Assembly: GCF_009617995.1 (NCBI RefSeq)
Contig: NZ_CP044129.1
Coordinates: 2,232,001-2,296,000 of the forward strand
Direction of reading: 5' to 3'
Length of the DNA: 64,000 nt
Source: Halomicrobium sp. LC1Hm
GTDB lineage: Archaea; Halobacteriota; Halobacteria; Halobacteriales; Haloarculaceae
Shown piece after piece: positions 51,698-59,775 of this stretch. Both the position numbers and the translations under genes were made by a program. Each line of letters opens with the position of its first letter. The first letter of the stretch is position 1. The notes under the pieces are model-generated. The model searched no databases and was not told the origin of the DNA. It was given only the letters and a program-made list of their open reading frames with translations.

Positions 51698-52849
51698 TCA
51701 GGGCGTTTCCCCTTCCTCCGGGAGCAGGACCGTCTCACGGTCCTCGACGGGTTCCGTCGCCAGCGCGCGGGTCAGCGGTCGATTCTCCGGTGTCGTCGGA
51801 AGCGCCGGGTCCTGCAAAAACAGCGTCGAGAGGTTGTCCTTCCCGCCCCGGTCGTTGGCCATCTCGACGAGCGCCTCGCTGGCCGCGGCCAGCGACTCCG
51901 CCGTCAGGACGCACTCTCTGATCTCCTCGTCCGTGACGACGGCGTCGAGGACGCGCTGGGCCGCCGCCTCCGAGCGGTCGGACTCGACGTACTCGTCGTA
52001 CAGTTCCGGGGCGTCGGTCTGAGCGTCGATGAGCCCGTCGCTGGTGACCAGCAACACGTCCTCGGCGTACAGCGGGACGACGTTGCTGTCGACCGCGACC
52101 GTCGCAGCGTCCGGGTCCTGGTCGGCCCCGCCGCCCAGTGCGCGGGTGATCTCGTTGCCGCGAGGGTGGACGTGGGCAGCCACGTCGTCGATCTCGCTGC
52201 GATCGCGGAGTTCGGCCACGACGCCGTGGTCCCTGGTCAGCAGTTCGATCGTCTCGCGCGCCTCGTTGAGCAGGTACGCGCGGCTGTCGCCGACCCACGC
52301 GTAGTAACACCGACCGCCGAAACAGAGGCCGGCGACGACGGTCGTGTACGCTCGGTTGCCGGTCTCGTTCGTGTAGCGGACGATCTCGCGGTGGGCGGTC
52401 GTGATGGCCGCCTCCAGCGCGCTCTGGATCTCGGCCGGCGTCGGCGGGTCGGTCGCGACCGCATCGGGCAGGGTCACGTCGAACGCCGCCGGGTTGCTCC
52501 GAAGGGCCCGACTCGCAACGGCCTGCAGTTCGGTCGTGATCGTCGTCGTGGCGATGTAGGAGGCAACGTCGCCGGCCTCGTACCCGCCGGCACCGTCGGC
52601 GAGGACGAACGTCGCGACGCTGCGGTTCCGTGGCTTCGATCGGCCCTCGGACGCCGCTCCCGTCTCGTCGCTTGCCGCCTCGCCGTCGGTGCCGTCGTGG
52701 GAATCGTCCGTCTGGCCGTCGGCCTCCTCCGAGCGGTCGACGAGGCCGTCGCGGTGGCCCTGTTCGATCACGTCGACCGCGAGACTGTCCTCGTTGATCC
52801 CGCTGGACCGCTTGCGTTCGCCGATGTCGTAGTTCGTCGCGTAGATCAT
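51698..52849 (-). CDS. PP2C-family protein phosphatase
   Basis: The 383-aa Ser/Thr phosphatase has the PP2C motifs GINEDSLAVD (residues ~17-26), FVLADGAGGYEAGDVAS, YYAWVGDSRAYLLNE, LLVTSDGLIDAQT and MANDRGGKDNLSTLF, with metal-binding Asp residues in each. An acidic insertion (~38-68) follows the first motif. ATG overlaps the kinase stop by 4 nt, so kinase and phosphatase are translated together and presumably act on the same substrates with opposite effects. Confidence 0.94.
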   Translation of the reverse strand: MIYATNYDIGERKRSSGINEDSLAVDVIEQGHRDGLVDRSEEADGQTDDSHDGTDGEAASDETGAASEGRSKPRNRSVATFVLADGAGGYEAGDVASYIATTTITTELQAVASRALRSNPAAFDVTLPDAVATDPPTPAEIQSALEAAITTAHREIVRYTNETGNRAYTTVVAGLCFGGRCYYAWVGDSRAYLLNEARETIELLTRDHGVVAELRDRSEIDDVAAHVHPRGNEITRALGGGADQDPDAATVAVDSNVVPLYAEDVLLVTSDGLIDAQTDAPELYDEYVESDRSEAAAQRVLDAVVTDEEIRECVLTAESLAAASEALVEMANDRGGKDNLSTLFLQDPALPTTPENRPLTRALATEPVEDRETVLLPEEGETP

Positions 52850-54066
52850 GTCTGAGAGACGTTGAACTCGAATGTCGTCCCGTAGCTCGGGTGGACGAGC
52901 GCGATGAGGTCCCCGTCGCCGAGCGCGTGCTCGCTGGGCGGGTCCTCGCCGTTTCGGTCGGTCGGATCGCCGCCACGCGCTTCCAGTAGCTCTTTGCCGC
53001 CGGGCTGGAGGAGTCGCTGCCAGCCGGTCTGAGTGTTGACGTAGGTCCCGTTGAGGCTGTGGTCCTCCAGTCGCCAGATCGCCTCGTCGTTGCTCGTATC
53101 GAAGCGAACGTGGATCGGAGAGACGTGCTCGTCGGCGTCTTCGAGCGTGATCGACGGCGTCGTCGCGCCGCCGTCCCGGCCGATCGTGTCGCCGGGGTGG
53201 ATGGTGAACGACCGGTCTTCGCCCAGCGCCTCCAGGCTCGCCTGTGGCGGCGGACTGGGGTCTTTGGCCTCTAGCACGTACTTCATCGAGGTCGCGTTGG
53301 GGTAGCGATCCCGGTAGTCGGTCTGTGTCGCGCGGGCGATGATCTCCGCGAGGTACGTCGGGCAGTCGACGCCGAAGTCCCGGGGGTCGACGCCGTCTTT
53401 CTTCGGGACGGTTCCCTTCAGCAAGAACAGGAGGATCTTCCCGATCGAGTACACGTCAGACCACGGACCCTGTCCGTCCTCGGCGTCGCTGGCTTCGGCG
53501 ATCTCTCGGGGTTTGTACGGTCCGAGAATCGTCGTTCCGGCGTCGTCGGCGTCGGTCCCGTCGAACCCCGTCGCCGTGTTGAAGTCGATCAGGATCGGGT
53601 GGTCCTGTCCGGCGAGCATGATGTTGTCGGGCTTGAGGTCCCGGTAGACGATGTCGTTCTCGTGGAGGAAGCTCATCGCGTCACAGAGCCCGATCCCGAC
53701 CCGCCGGACCTCCGCGGGATCGAGCGGCCCGACGCGGTCGATGGCGTCGTCCAGCTCGTAGCCGTCGACGAACTGGACGACCAGCACCGGGGTGTCGCCC
53801 TCGTCGGTGCGCTCGATCAGGTCCATCACGTTGTCGTTGCCTCCCGCCGCCCGGACGGTTTCGAGCGCGTCGGCCTCTTTCAGGAAGTACTGCTCGATCA
53901 CGTCCCGGTCGTTGCTGGAGCCGGCGTAGTTTGGCACCTTCACCGCGACCGTGTCGCCGCTGTCCTCGTCGATCGCCTCGTAGGCGACCGCGAAGCCGCC
54001 GCTGCCGGCCTCGCTCTGAACGCGATACTGGCCGGCGACGAGGTCGCCCGCTTCGAACGTCGTCAT
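52846..54066 (-). CDS. Serine/threonine protein kinase with C-terminal FHA domain
   Basis: This Hanks-type kinase covers residues ~8-265: G-loop AGSGGFAVAYEA, Lys in VAVKVPNYAG, catalytic loop YRDLKPDNIML, metal-binding IDFNTAT (DFN instead of DFG) and DVYSIGKILLFLLKG. A C-terminal FHA domain (~280-400) contains TIGRDGG, VSPIHVRFD and DHSLNGTYVN. No transmembrane helix is visible, so it is soluble. It follows the vWA gene by 25 nt and overlaps the PP2C gene. The kinase/FHA/PP2C/vWA set suggests a phosphorylation switch similar to the bacterial TerY-P triad. Confidence 0.94.
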   Translation of the reverse strand: MTTFEAGDLVAGQYRVQSEAGSGGFAVAYEAIDEDSGDTVAVKVPNYAGSSNDRDVIEQYFLKEADALETVRAAGGNDNVMDLIERTDEGDTPVLVVQFVDGYELDDAIDRVGPLDPAEVRRVGIGLCDAMSFLHENDIVYRDLKPDNIMLAGQDHPILIDFNTATGFDGTDADDAGTTILGPYKPREIAEASDAEDGQGPWSDVYSIGKILLFLLKGTVPKKDGVDPRDFGVDCPTYLAEIIARATQTDYRDRYPNATSMKYVLEAKDPSPPPQASLEALGEDRSFTIHPGDTIGRDGGATTPSITLEDADEHVSPIHVRFDTSNDEAIWRLEDHSLNGTYVNTQTGWQRLLQPGGKELLEARGGDPTDRNGEDPPSEHALGDGDLIALVHPSYGTTFEFNVSQT

Positions 54067-54091
54067 CGAGTATCACCGCCGACGCGGGCCA

Positions 54092-55273
54092 TCACTGGAT
54101 GCCGTCGTCGCTGTCGACGATCTGGGTCGCCTGGCTCTGTTCGGCACGACCGCCCTCTTTGACGATCTCGGTCTGGCGTTCGGCCTCTTCGACGGCGTCG
54201 GCGTCCTCGCCGTGGATCACCGTCATCTGCTCGACTTTCGTCTCGGCGGCCTCGACGTTGCCCTTGCCCAGCTCCGTCCGGATGACGGTCTGTTTGTGGT
54301 CGATGTCGACGGACTCGTTGTGCTCGGCCAATTTCTCCTGTTCGTCCGTGTACTCGACGGCGATCTGGTCGCTCGCAGTGTCGCCGCGGGCCGAGAGCTG
54401 TACGTCTGCGAGCACCTCCTCGCTGCCGGGCTCGCGGGGCGGCGCGTGGATCTTGAGGACGACCCGCTGGCTCTCCCGTTCGATCAGGTCGGGGAGCTTG
54501 ATGCGGGTGGCGTTTGCCTCCCACTCGGGCGAGACTTCCTGGGCCTGCGGGAGCGCGCGGTACACCTCGCTGACCTCGACGCCGGGAGCAACGTCGAGAT
54601 CGAGGTGGGCGTCCGGCGCGACGACCGAGCCGGCCTGCTCGACGGCCTCGCCGAAGAAGTCCTCGATGTCGCCGGGCGCTTCGAGGTGAGTCCACGTCCC
54701 GCGCCCGACCGTCCCGAGCGTCCGGATCGTGTCCTCGTTGTAGTCGGTCCCGATCCCGGCCGACTGGATCCGGATCCCGGCGTCGTCGATGGCTTCGGCC
54801 AGTCCCTCGAACTCGTCGGGCGTGCGTTCGTTGTCCTTGCCGTCCGAGAGCAAGAGGAGTCGCTTGACCGTGTCGGGGCCGGTCGCGGAGGACGACAGCG
54901 TCTCCTTGGCGGCCTTGAGCCCGTTGTACATGTCGGTGCCGCCGCCGGCAGTCAGCTCCTCGACGTGGTCCATCGCGGTCTGGCGGTCGAGATCCGACCA
55001 CCGTGTCGCGGGCAGGATCACCGTCGCCTCGGTGTCGAACGCGACGATACTCACGTAGTCCTCGTCGGCCAACAGCCCGAAGACCCACGCAGCGCCGTCG
55101 CGAGCGCGTTTGATGTTGTCTCCCTCCATCGACCCGCTCGTGTCGATACAGAGAGCGATGTGGCGTCGCACGTCGGTCTCCTGTTCCCCCGGCTCGACGT
55201 CGATTTCGGCGGTCACGGTCGTGCCGTCGGCCGGTACGTTCGGCCGATTGACGCTCGTATCGATAGATGCCAT
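54092..55273 (-). CDS. von Willebrand factor A domain protein (TerY-like)
   Basis: The 393-aa protein contains a vWA domain with an intact MIDAS: DTSGSMEGDNI, Thr in GGGTDMYNGL and LLLSDGKDNERTPDE. The C-terminal half is beta-rich, then carries a helical segment (NVEAAETKVEQMTV) ending EQSQATQIVDSDDGIQ. TQ- and SD-rich terminal sites would be plausible kinase targets. It is the first gene of the unit, and a TATA box supports ATG at 55273. No secretion signal is seen, so it is intracellular. Confidence 0.92.
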   Translation of the reverse strand: MASIDTSVNRPNVPADGTTVTAEIDVEPGEQETDVRRHIALCIDTSGSMEGDNIKRARDGAAWVFGLLADEDYVSIVAFDTEATVILPATRWSDLDRQTAMDHVEELTAGGGTDMYNGLKAAKETLSSSATGPDTVKRLLLLSDGKDNERTPDEFEGLAEAIDDAGIRIQSAGIGTDYNEDTIRTLGTVGRGTWTHLEAPGDIEDFFGEAVEQAGSVVAPDAHLDLDVAPGVEVSEVYRALPQAQEVSPEWEANATRIKLPDLIERESQRVVLKIHAPPREPGSEEVLADVQLSARGDTASDQIAVEYTDEQEKLAEHNESVDIDHKQTVIRTELGKGNVEAAETKVEQMTVIHGEDADAVEEAERQTEIVKEGGRAEQSQATQIVDSDDGIQ

Positions 55274-55298
55274 GGGTGACAGTAGCTCGCGACTCGTA

Positions 55299-55307
55299 TG
55301 TATAAAT
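55299..55307 (-). promoter_or_regulatory. TATA box of the vWA-kinase-PP2C operon
   Basis: On the coding strand ATTTATACA lies about 30 nt before the vWA ATG at 55273, indicating a leaderless three-gene transcript. Confidence 0.6.
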
Positions 55308-55334
55308 TGTGCCTGTCGGCCGACAAAACAATAG

Positions 55335-55724
55335 CTAATCGCCGGCCGTCGCGTCGGGAACCAGTCCGCGGACGGTCGCGCCGAGGGGCGCGGCGACGAT
55401 CGACACGACCACCGGCACGAGGCCGAAAACACCCATTCGGAGCGTGGCCACGAGCGAGCCGCCGAGCGCGAGTTCGAGCGCGAAGAGGGCGACGACCGCG
55501 ATCCCGAAGCCGATCCCGGCGAGGACGGCACGCCGGAGCGTCGGCCACGCCAGACCCACGAGAGCCCCGCCCGCGAGGAGACCACTCCAGTGGACCGTCG
55601 CGAGCAACGCCCCCACCGTCCCCGCGAGCACCGTCGCACGCCAGCGGTCCGTCGGGTCCGTCTGGAGCCGCCAGAGCCGATCCGGGAGCCCGGGGACACC
55701 GCCGTCGTCACGCACTGTCGCCAC
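55335..55724 (-). CDS. Small membrane protein after the penicillin-acylase-like gene
   Basis: The 129-aa product has three to four hydrophobic helices (VLAGTVGALLATVHWSGLLAGGALVGLAWP, VLAGIGFGIAVVALFALELALGG, MGVFGLVPVVVSIVAAPLGA) with few charged loops. Its start overlaps the end of the acylase-like gene by 17 nt, so it is co-transcribed. No known family is recognised; its role with the hydrolase is unknown. Confidence 0.78.
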   Translation of the reverse strand: MATVRDDGGVPGLPDRLWRLQTDPTDRWRATVLAGTVGALLATVHWSGLLAGGALVGLAWPTLRRAVLAGIGFGIAVVALFALELALGGSLVATLRMGVFGLVPVVVSIVAAPLGATVRGLVPDATAGD

Positions 55725-58101
55725 CTCCCGGCCGGAAGCGAATCGAGGGCGAGCCCGTCAGACTGGGAGTCAGCGGCGAGTACTCGCCGTCGGCCCACGC
55801 ACGGAGCTGGTTGGCGTAGTGATCCGAGAAGTAGTCGCCGTCGTTGCCCCCCGGCAGCACCGACAGCGAGCGCTCGCCGTCGAACCGCGCGAGCAGTCGG
55901 TAGCTGCTGCCGACGCCCGACTCGACGCGGACGTTCCGCAGCGTCGCGGGCGATCCGTCGGTGGGGTATTCGGGGTAGTTCAGGAAGCCCAGATCGAAGG
56001 GGTGGTCGATCTCCGTTCGGTTGTAGTCGCCGTATCGTTCGTACCCTTCGGCGTCGATCTCGGCGGCGGTGTCGGCCACGGCAGCGGCGAGGAGCGACTC
56101 GCGTTCGCGGGGCTCGCCGATCGGCGGATCACGGAACCACGGATCGTCGGCGTCGAGGTGCAACAGGATCCAGTCGTTCGGAACGAGTTCTCGGTCGAGC
56201 CCAGCAGCGTCGAAGAGCGGCCCGAACACCCGCTGGCGGTAGTGATCGAGAAAGAGCGCGAAGACCAGCGCCGCCCGCGAGTCCCGGACCATGCGGAAGT
56301 CCCAGTCGACGAGTTCGTCGGCCAGCGAGCGGGCACGGTCGGTCATAGCCGGCCGTGCGGCCAGGATCTCGGGGACAAAGAGCGCCGCCCGGCAGTCGTA
56401 GCTGTCGAGCTGGAGCGCCCGGCTGTCGGCCGGGGTCAGGGGTGTGTCGGCCGCCACGAGTTCGTCGAGCCGATCGTAGAGCCGCTGGCCGCGCCAGGGT
56501 GCGGAATACCCATCCGAGAGGTAGTACTCGCTGGCGGCGTCGGCGACGACGCGCTGGTTCGCCGTCGCCAGCAGTGCGGGGTCGTCGGCGTGGGGCTTGT
56601 CTTCGAAGGGGATCCAGCCGTCGCTCTCGAAGTCGGGCTGACCGTAGGGTTCGTAGCCCGCCCACTCGCCTTCCCGTGCAGACCCGTCGAAGATCCTGTC
56701 CCCGGCGACCGCTTCGCCGTCGGTCCGCCTGATCGGCACCAGGCCGGTGACGTGGTAGTGAGTGTTCCCGTCCCGGTCGGCGTAGACGGCGTTCTGGGTG
56801 GGCTGGTCGAACATCGAGAGGGCCGCGACGGCCTCGTCCCGGCCGTCGCTCCGGTTGAGGCCGCGGACGGCCCTCGCGGTCCGGCCGGCCGTGAGTCCGG
56901 TCCAGGCGACGCCGACGCGCTGGCCCCGCCGTTCGAGGAGCGGCCCGTGGACCGTCTTCCTGACGGTCACCTCGCGGTCCCTGCCGCCACTGACCGCGAC
57001 GGTCTCGGTGCGGGTGTCGAACGACCGCCACTCGTCGCCGTAGCGGTACTGTTCGCCGTCGATCTCGTAGTCGTACACGTCAAGCACGTCCAGACCGGCG
57101 TTGGTGAACCCCCACGCGCCCGCGTCGTTCTCGCCGATGACGACGAACGGCTGACCGGGGAACGTGACGCCGCTGACGGAGTGGTCCGGCAGTTCGTGGT
57201 GCATCTCGTACCACACGGGCGGCGCGAGCAGCGTCAGGTGCGGGTCGTTGGCCAGCAGGGGCAGCCCGCTCTCGGTGTGTTCGCCGCCGACGACCCAGCT
57301 GTTCGAGCCGACGCCGTCAGGCCACTCGAACCCCGCGAGCCAGCCGGCGAGATCGCCCGCACCGGCCCCTCCGGCGGACCCGGCTGTCCCGTCGGCGAAG
57401 GACACGTCGGGCCGGCGCGAGCGGAGGATCGCGGCGTCGTGATCGTACCGACGCGGGGCGATACGGTCGGCCGTCTCGGCCCCGAACGCGTCGGCGATCG
57501 TCGCCCGCCGGAGCGACGTGAAGTCGCCGGTCAGCCCCCACGAGATCTGTTTCTGAATCAGCATGCTGTCGACGGGCGTCCAGGGTTCGGGCTCGTAGCC
57601 CAGCAGCCGGAATTCGAGCGGGTCGGATCGACGACGCCGGAACGCGTTCACGCCCGCCGCGTGGGCCGCTACGGCCTCGCCCGCCGACGTTCCCGACAGC
57701 AGCTCCCAGTTGGCCTCGGCCGCGGCGGCGAAGTCCATCTGCCGATGGAACAGGTCGCTCTCGACGGTCTGTTCGCCGACGGCGGCCGACAGTTCGCCCC
57801 GCATCCGACGGCGGATCAGATCCATCTGGAAGAGTCGATCCGCCGCGTGGACGTAGCCCACCGCGAAGTAGAGGCTGTCCTCGTCGTCGGCCGCGATCGT
57901 CGGGACGCCCTGGTCGTCGTACCGCACCGTCGCTTTCCCGTACGGTGTCGCGACGGTCTCCGGAACCGAGTCGGTCGCCGCGTCCCAGACATCGCCGCTC
58001 AGCGGAGCGAATCGGTCGAGGCCGCTCCGGAGCGGCTCGACGACCGACGCACCGACGCCACCGGCGAGCAGGGCCGCGACGAGTGTGCGTCTCGTTGGCA
58101 C
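55708..58101 (-). CDS. Penicillin acylase-family (Ntn) hydrolase
   Basis: The 797-aa enzyme belongs to the penicillin/acyl-homoserine-lactone acylase group of N-terminal nucleophile hydrolases. A Tat-like signal (PTRRTLVAALLAGGVGASVV) suggests export. The alpha region holds YGKATVRYDDQGVPTIAADDEDSLYFAVGYVHAADRLFQMDL. Autocleavage would be at GVGSNSWVVGG, freeing Ser266 as nucleophile; LLANDPHL follows as in the family. GTG at 58101 is the plausible start. The substrate is unknown; amide bonds of N-acylated compounds are the family norm. Confidence 0.93.
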   Translation of the reverse strand: MPTRRTLVAALLAGGVGASVVEPLRSGLDRFAPLSGDVWDAATDSVPETVATPYGKATVRYDDQGVPTIAADDEDSLYFAVGYVHAADRLFQMDLIRRRMRGELSAAVGEQTVESDLFHRQMDFAAAAEANWELLSGTSAGEAVAAHAAGVNAFRRRRSDPLEFRLLGYEPEPWTPVDSMLIQKQISWGLTGDFTSLRRATIADAFGAETADRIAPRRYDHDAAILRSRRPDVSFADGTAGSAGGAGAGDLAGWLAGFEWPDGVGSNSWVVGGEHTESGLPLLANDPHLTLLAPPVWYEMHHELPDHSVSGVTFPGQPFVVIGENDAGAWGFTNAGLDVLDVYDYEIDGEQYRYGDEWRSFDTRTETVAVSGGRDREVTVRKTVHGPLLERRGQRVGVAWTGLTAGRTARAVRGLNRSDGRDEAVAALSMFDQPTQNAVYADRDGNTHYHVTGLVPIRRTDGEAVAGDRIFDGSAREGEWAGYEPYGQPDFESDGWIPFEDKPHADDPALLATANQRVVADAASEYYLSDGYSAPWRGQRLYDRLDELVAADTPLTPADSRALQLDSYDCRAALFVPEILAARPAMTDRARSLADELVDWDFRMVRDSRAALVFALFLDHYRQRVFGPLFDAAGLDRELVPNDWILLHLDADDPWFRDPPIGEPRERESLLAAAVADTAAEIDAEGYERYGDYNRTEIDHPFDLGFLNYPEYPTDGSPATLRNVRVESGVGSSYRLLARFDGERSLSVLPGGNDGDYFSDHYANQLRAWADGEYSPLTPSLTGSPSIRFRPGGGDSA

Positions 58102-58251
58102 GGCCGTACAACGTGAGCGACTGGTAAGAACTTTGCCGCGAGGCCGGGCGGCAGCCGCCGCGGCGCTCGGTGGTGTTCCCGCTCGACACGCGCAGCTAGC
58201 GGCAAATTTTATGGGAAAGTGGCGAGAGGTTCTAGACAGAGGGCGGTATGT

Positions 58252-58536
58252 ATGCACACACCACAGTCGAACGGCGAGGGCGGACCAGAGGGCCGAGAGA
58301 CCACCGCGTCGGGAGCGTCTAGCCCCGGAGAGCACGCCGCCTGTGGGCTGGTGGCGCTCCTCGTCGTGGGGGTTGTGACACTCTATCTGTACCCCGCACT
58401 GGTGGTCGCCACGCGACCCCTGCTGTTGCTGTCCTCGACGGTGATCGTCGTCGCGCTCCTCTGGGTGTGGCTCTCCGTCTGGCTGAGCATCGAGATCGTC
58501 CTGGAGTGGCAGACGACACGGGTTCGTACGCAGTGA
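58252..58536 (+). CDS. Small two-helix membrane protein
   Basis: The 94-aa product has a charged Gly/Glu-rich N-terminus and two close hydrophobic helices (CGLVALLVVGVVTLYLYPALVV and LLLLSSTVIVVALLWVWLSVWL), ending in a short polar tail. A TATA-like AATTTTATG lies near 58204-58212. It has no recognised family. It is divergent from the acylase-like gene. Confidence 0.65.
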   Translation: MHTPQSNGEGGPEGRETTASGASSPGEHAACGLVALLVVGVVTLYLYPALVVATRPLLLLSSTVIVVALLWVWLSVWLSIEIVLEWQTTRVRTQ

Positions 58537-58619
58537 GAGACTGCGCTGGCCGTCACCACGAGGCCGAGAACGGCCGACAGGGCCGAAACCTCCAAATCCT
58601 CGGGTCGCCCAACACGACC

Positions 58620-58814
58620 GTGGCAGACATCACGACCCGTGTCGTCGAGACCGTCGCCGAAGCGGCCGACAGCGACGGCTGGTGTTCGCGCGACCAGATC
58701 GTGGCGCTGATGACACAACGAGGTGTCGACCGAATGGAGATTCGACGGGCGCTCCAGCGCGGCGTCGACGAGTCGCGACTCGAACGAGACGGCGACCGGT
58801 ACCGGCGACGCTGA
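58620..58814 (+). CDS. 64-aa winged-helix-like protein
   Basis: From GTG 58620 the product reads ADITTRVVETVAEAADSDGWCSRDQI, then MTQRGVDRMEIRRALQRGVDESRLERDGDRYRRR. This is a compact helix-turn-helix with a basic wing, resembling the DNA-binding part of small archaeal regulators. An upstream extension of the same frame lacks similarity. It sits between two membrane-protein genes and is probably co-transcribed with the next gene (1-nt spacing). Confidence 0.65.
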   Translation: MADITTRVVETVAEAADSDGWCSRDQIVALMTQRGVDRMEIRRALQRGVDESRLERDGDRYRRR

Positions 58815-58815
58815 G

Positions 58816-59262
58816 ATGCCTGCGCCAGACGAGGACGGCCGAGAGCGGTCCGGTGGCCGTCGACCCAGCGACCTGTCTCTGCGGTCTGGCGAGCCACGCA
58901 TCGGCGGGCGACTGGTCGCCGCACTCGCCGAGGGGCTGGGGTTGACCCTCGTGGCCAACGGCTTCTACCTCCCGCTGTCGGGTCCCGACAGCACGTGGGG
59001 CCACCTCGCACTGGCCGCCTTCGGCGGCGTCGTCGTCCTCGCTGGCGTGATCGCCCACCGCGGCGACACCCCGTGGCTCGCGGCACCGTTTCCGCTGGTC
59101 GGGCTCGGGCTCCTCGCGACGACGCCGGGGTTCGGCGTCGGCTCGCTGTCGGTGACGACGTGGGCGAACCTCGCCGCGCTCGCGACCATCGGCGCGCTCC
59201 CGCTCGTGTGGTACCTCCGGCAGCGAGCCACGGCGCGCCACCGGGCCAGAAAGCGCGTGTAA
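58816..59262 (+). CDS. Membrane protein with four predicted helices
   Basis: The 148-aa product has a charged N-terminus and four hydrophobic segments (GLGLTLVANGFYLPL, LALAAFGGVVVLAGVIA, PWLAAPFPLVGLGLLATTP, TTWANLAALATIGALPLVWYL), with a basic C-terminal tail RQRATARHRARKRV. No family is recognised. It starts directly after the small HTH gene, suggesting one transcript. Confidence 0.72.
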   Translation: MPAPDEDGRERSGGRRPSDLSLRSGEPRIGGRLVAALAEGLGLTLVANGFYLPLSGPDSTWGHLALAAFGGVVVLAGVIAHRGDTPWLAAPFPLVGLGLLATTPGFGVGSLSVTTWANLAALATIGALPLVWYLRQRATARHRARKRV

Positions 59263-59320
59263 TCGCCCTGCCCAGCCGACAGTCAGCAGACTTTTCTCCC
59301 GCCTCGGTGCAACGGAGCAC

Positions 59321-59485
59321 ATGACCGACACGGCCCTCCGAGAACGACTGGACGCCGCCCTCGTCCTCCTGGCTGCGAACTTCCTCCTCCTGCTGGTGGT
59401 CGCGTTCGAGGTCCACCCGCCGGGCGCAGTCGGCGCGCTCGTCCTGACGCTGCTGGTCGCCTACGCTCACTTCCGCGGGTCGTAG
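59321..59485 (+). CDS. 54-aa two-helix membrane protein
   Basis: A short frame encodes TDTALRERLDAALVLLAANF, then a hydrophobic run (LLLLVVAFEVH) and VGALVLTLLVAYAHFRGS, forming two helices with a positively charged end. Codon bias is haloarchaeal and it follows the previous gene by 58 nt. Function unknown. Confidence 0.6.
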   Translation: MTDTALRERLDAALVLLAANFLLLLVVAFEVHPPGAVGALVLTLLVAYAHFRGS

Positions 59486-59524
59486 CGCGTCCGCGATTCG
59501 AGCCACGGGTACGACGATCCGCTC

Positions 59525-59606
59525 ATACGGATTATTGTAGCCGTTTGCCCGGTCGACCGCACACTGTCGTGCGGTTGATCCGGTAAAGATCTACAATAAT
59601 CCGTAT
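59525..59606 (-). repeat. 82-nt palindromic element, copy 2
   Basis: This reverse-complement copy of the element at 30711-30792 has the same length and identical 16-nt ends (ATACGGATTATTGTAG and CTACAATAATCCGTAT). Internal differences are about eight positions, mainly in the loop. It lies between a small membrane gene and the PP-loop gene. Confidence 0.9.
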
Positions 59607-59679
59607 CACACCGCGAGAGAAGGCAGAGCGTCTGGCCGACTACGACGGCCACACGAGTAACCCAGAAGCGCGCGATTCG

Positions 59680-59710
59680 CCGCGAGCGTCCCCAGAGGGG
59701 GCGCTCGCGG
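59680..59710. terminator. Strong hairpin between convergent genes
   Basis: Arms CCGCGAGCG and CGCTCGCGG close around TCCCC-AGA-GGGGG, giving a nearly continuous 14-bp stem (one T-G wobble) with a 3-nt loop. TTTT follows on the plus strand. Position between convergent transcripts suits a bidirectional terminator. Confidence 0.5.
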
Positions 59711-59716
59711 TTTTCA

Positions 59717-59775
59717 CCCACGTTTTTGCCCGAGCGGTTCGCGCTTCGCGCGAACCCGAAGCCGAAAAAGGTGGT
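59717..59775 (+). repeat. Dispersed element, copy 2 (next to the PP-loop gene)
   Basis: On the plus strand it begins CCCACGTTTTTGC and ends AAAAAGGTGGT, with a central hairpin (GGTTCGCG-CTTCG-CGCGAACC, 59736-59756). Ends, spacing and hairpin location match the element at 5267-5327. It directly abuts the stop codon of the PP-loop gene. Confidence 0.6.

Noticed and set aside
55444-58116. 890-codon plus-strand frame opposite the acylase-like gene
   Set aside because: It is antisense to a clearly recognisable Ntn hydrolase and shows only Arg/Val-rich shadow composition.
59680-59710. Possible structured RNA gene around the hairpin
   Set aside because: A single strong stem with a 3-nt loop between convergent genes is better explained as a terminator; no further conserved structure or promoter is visible.
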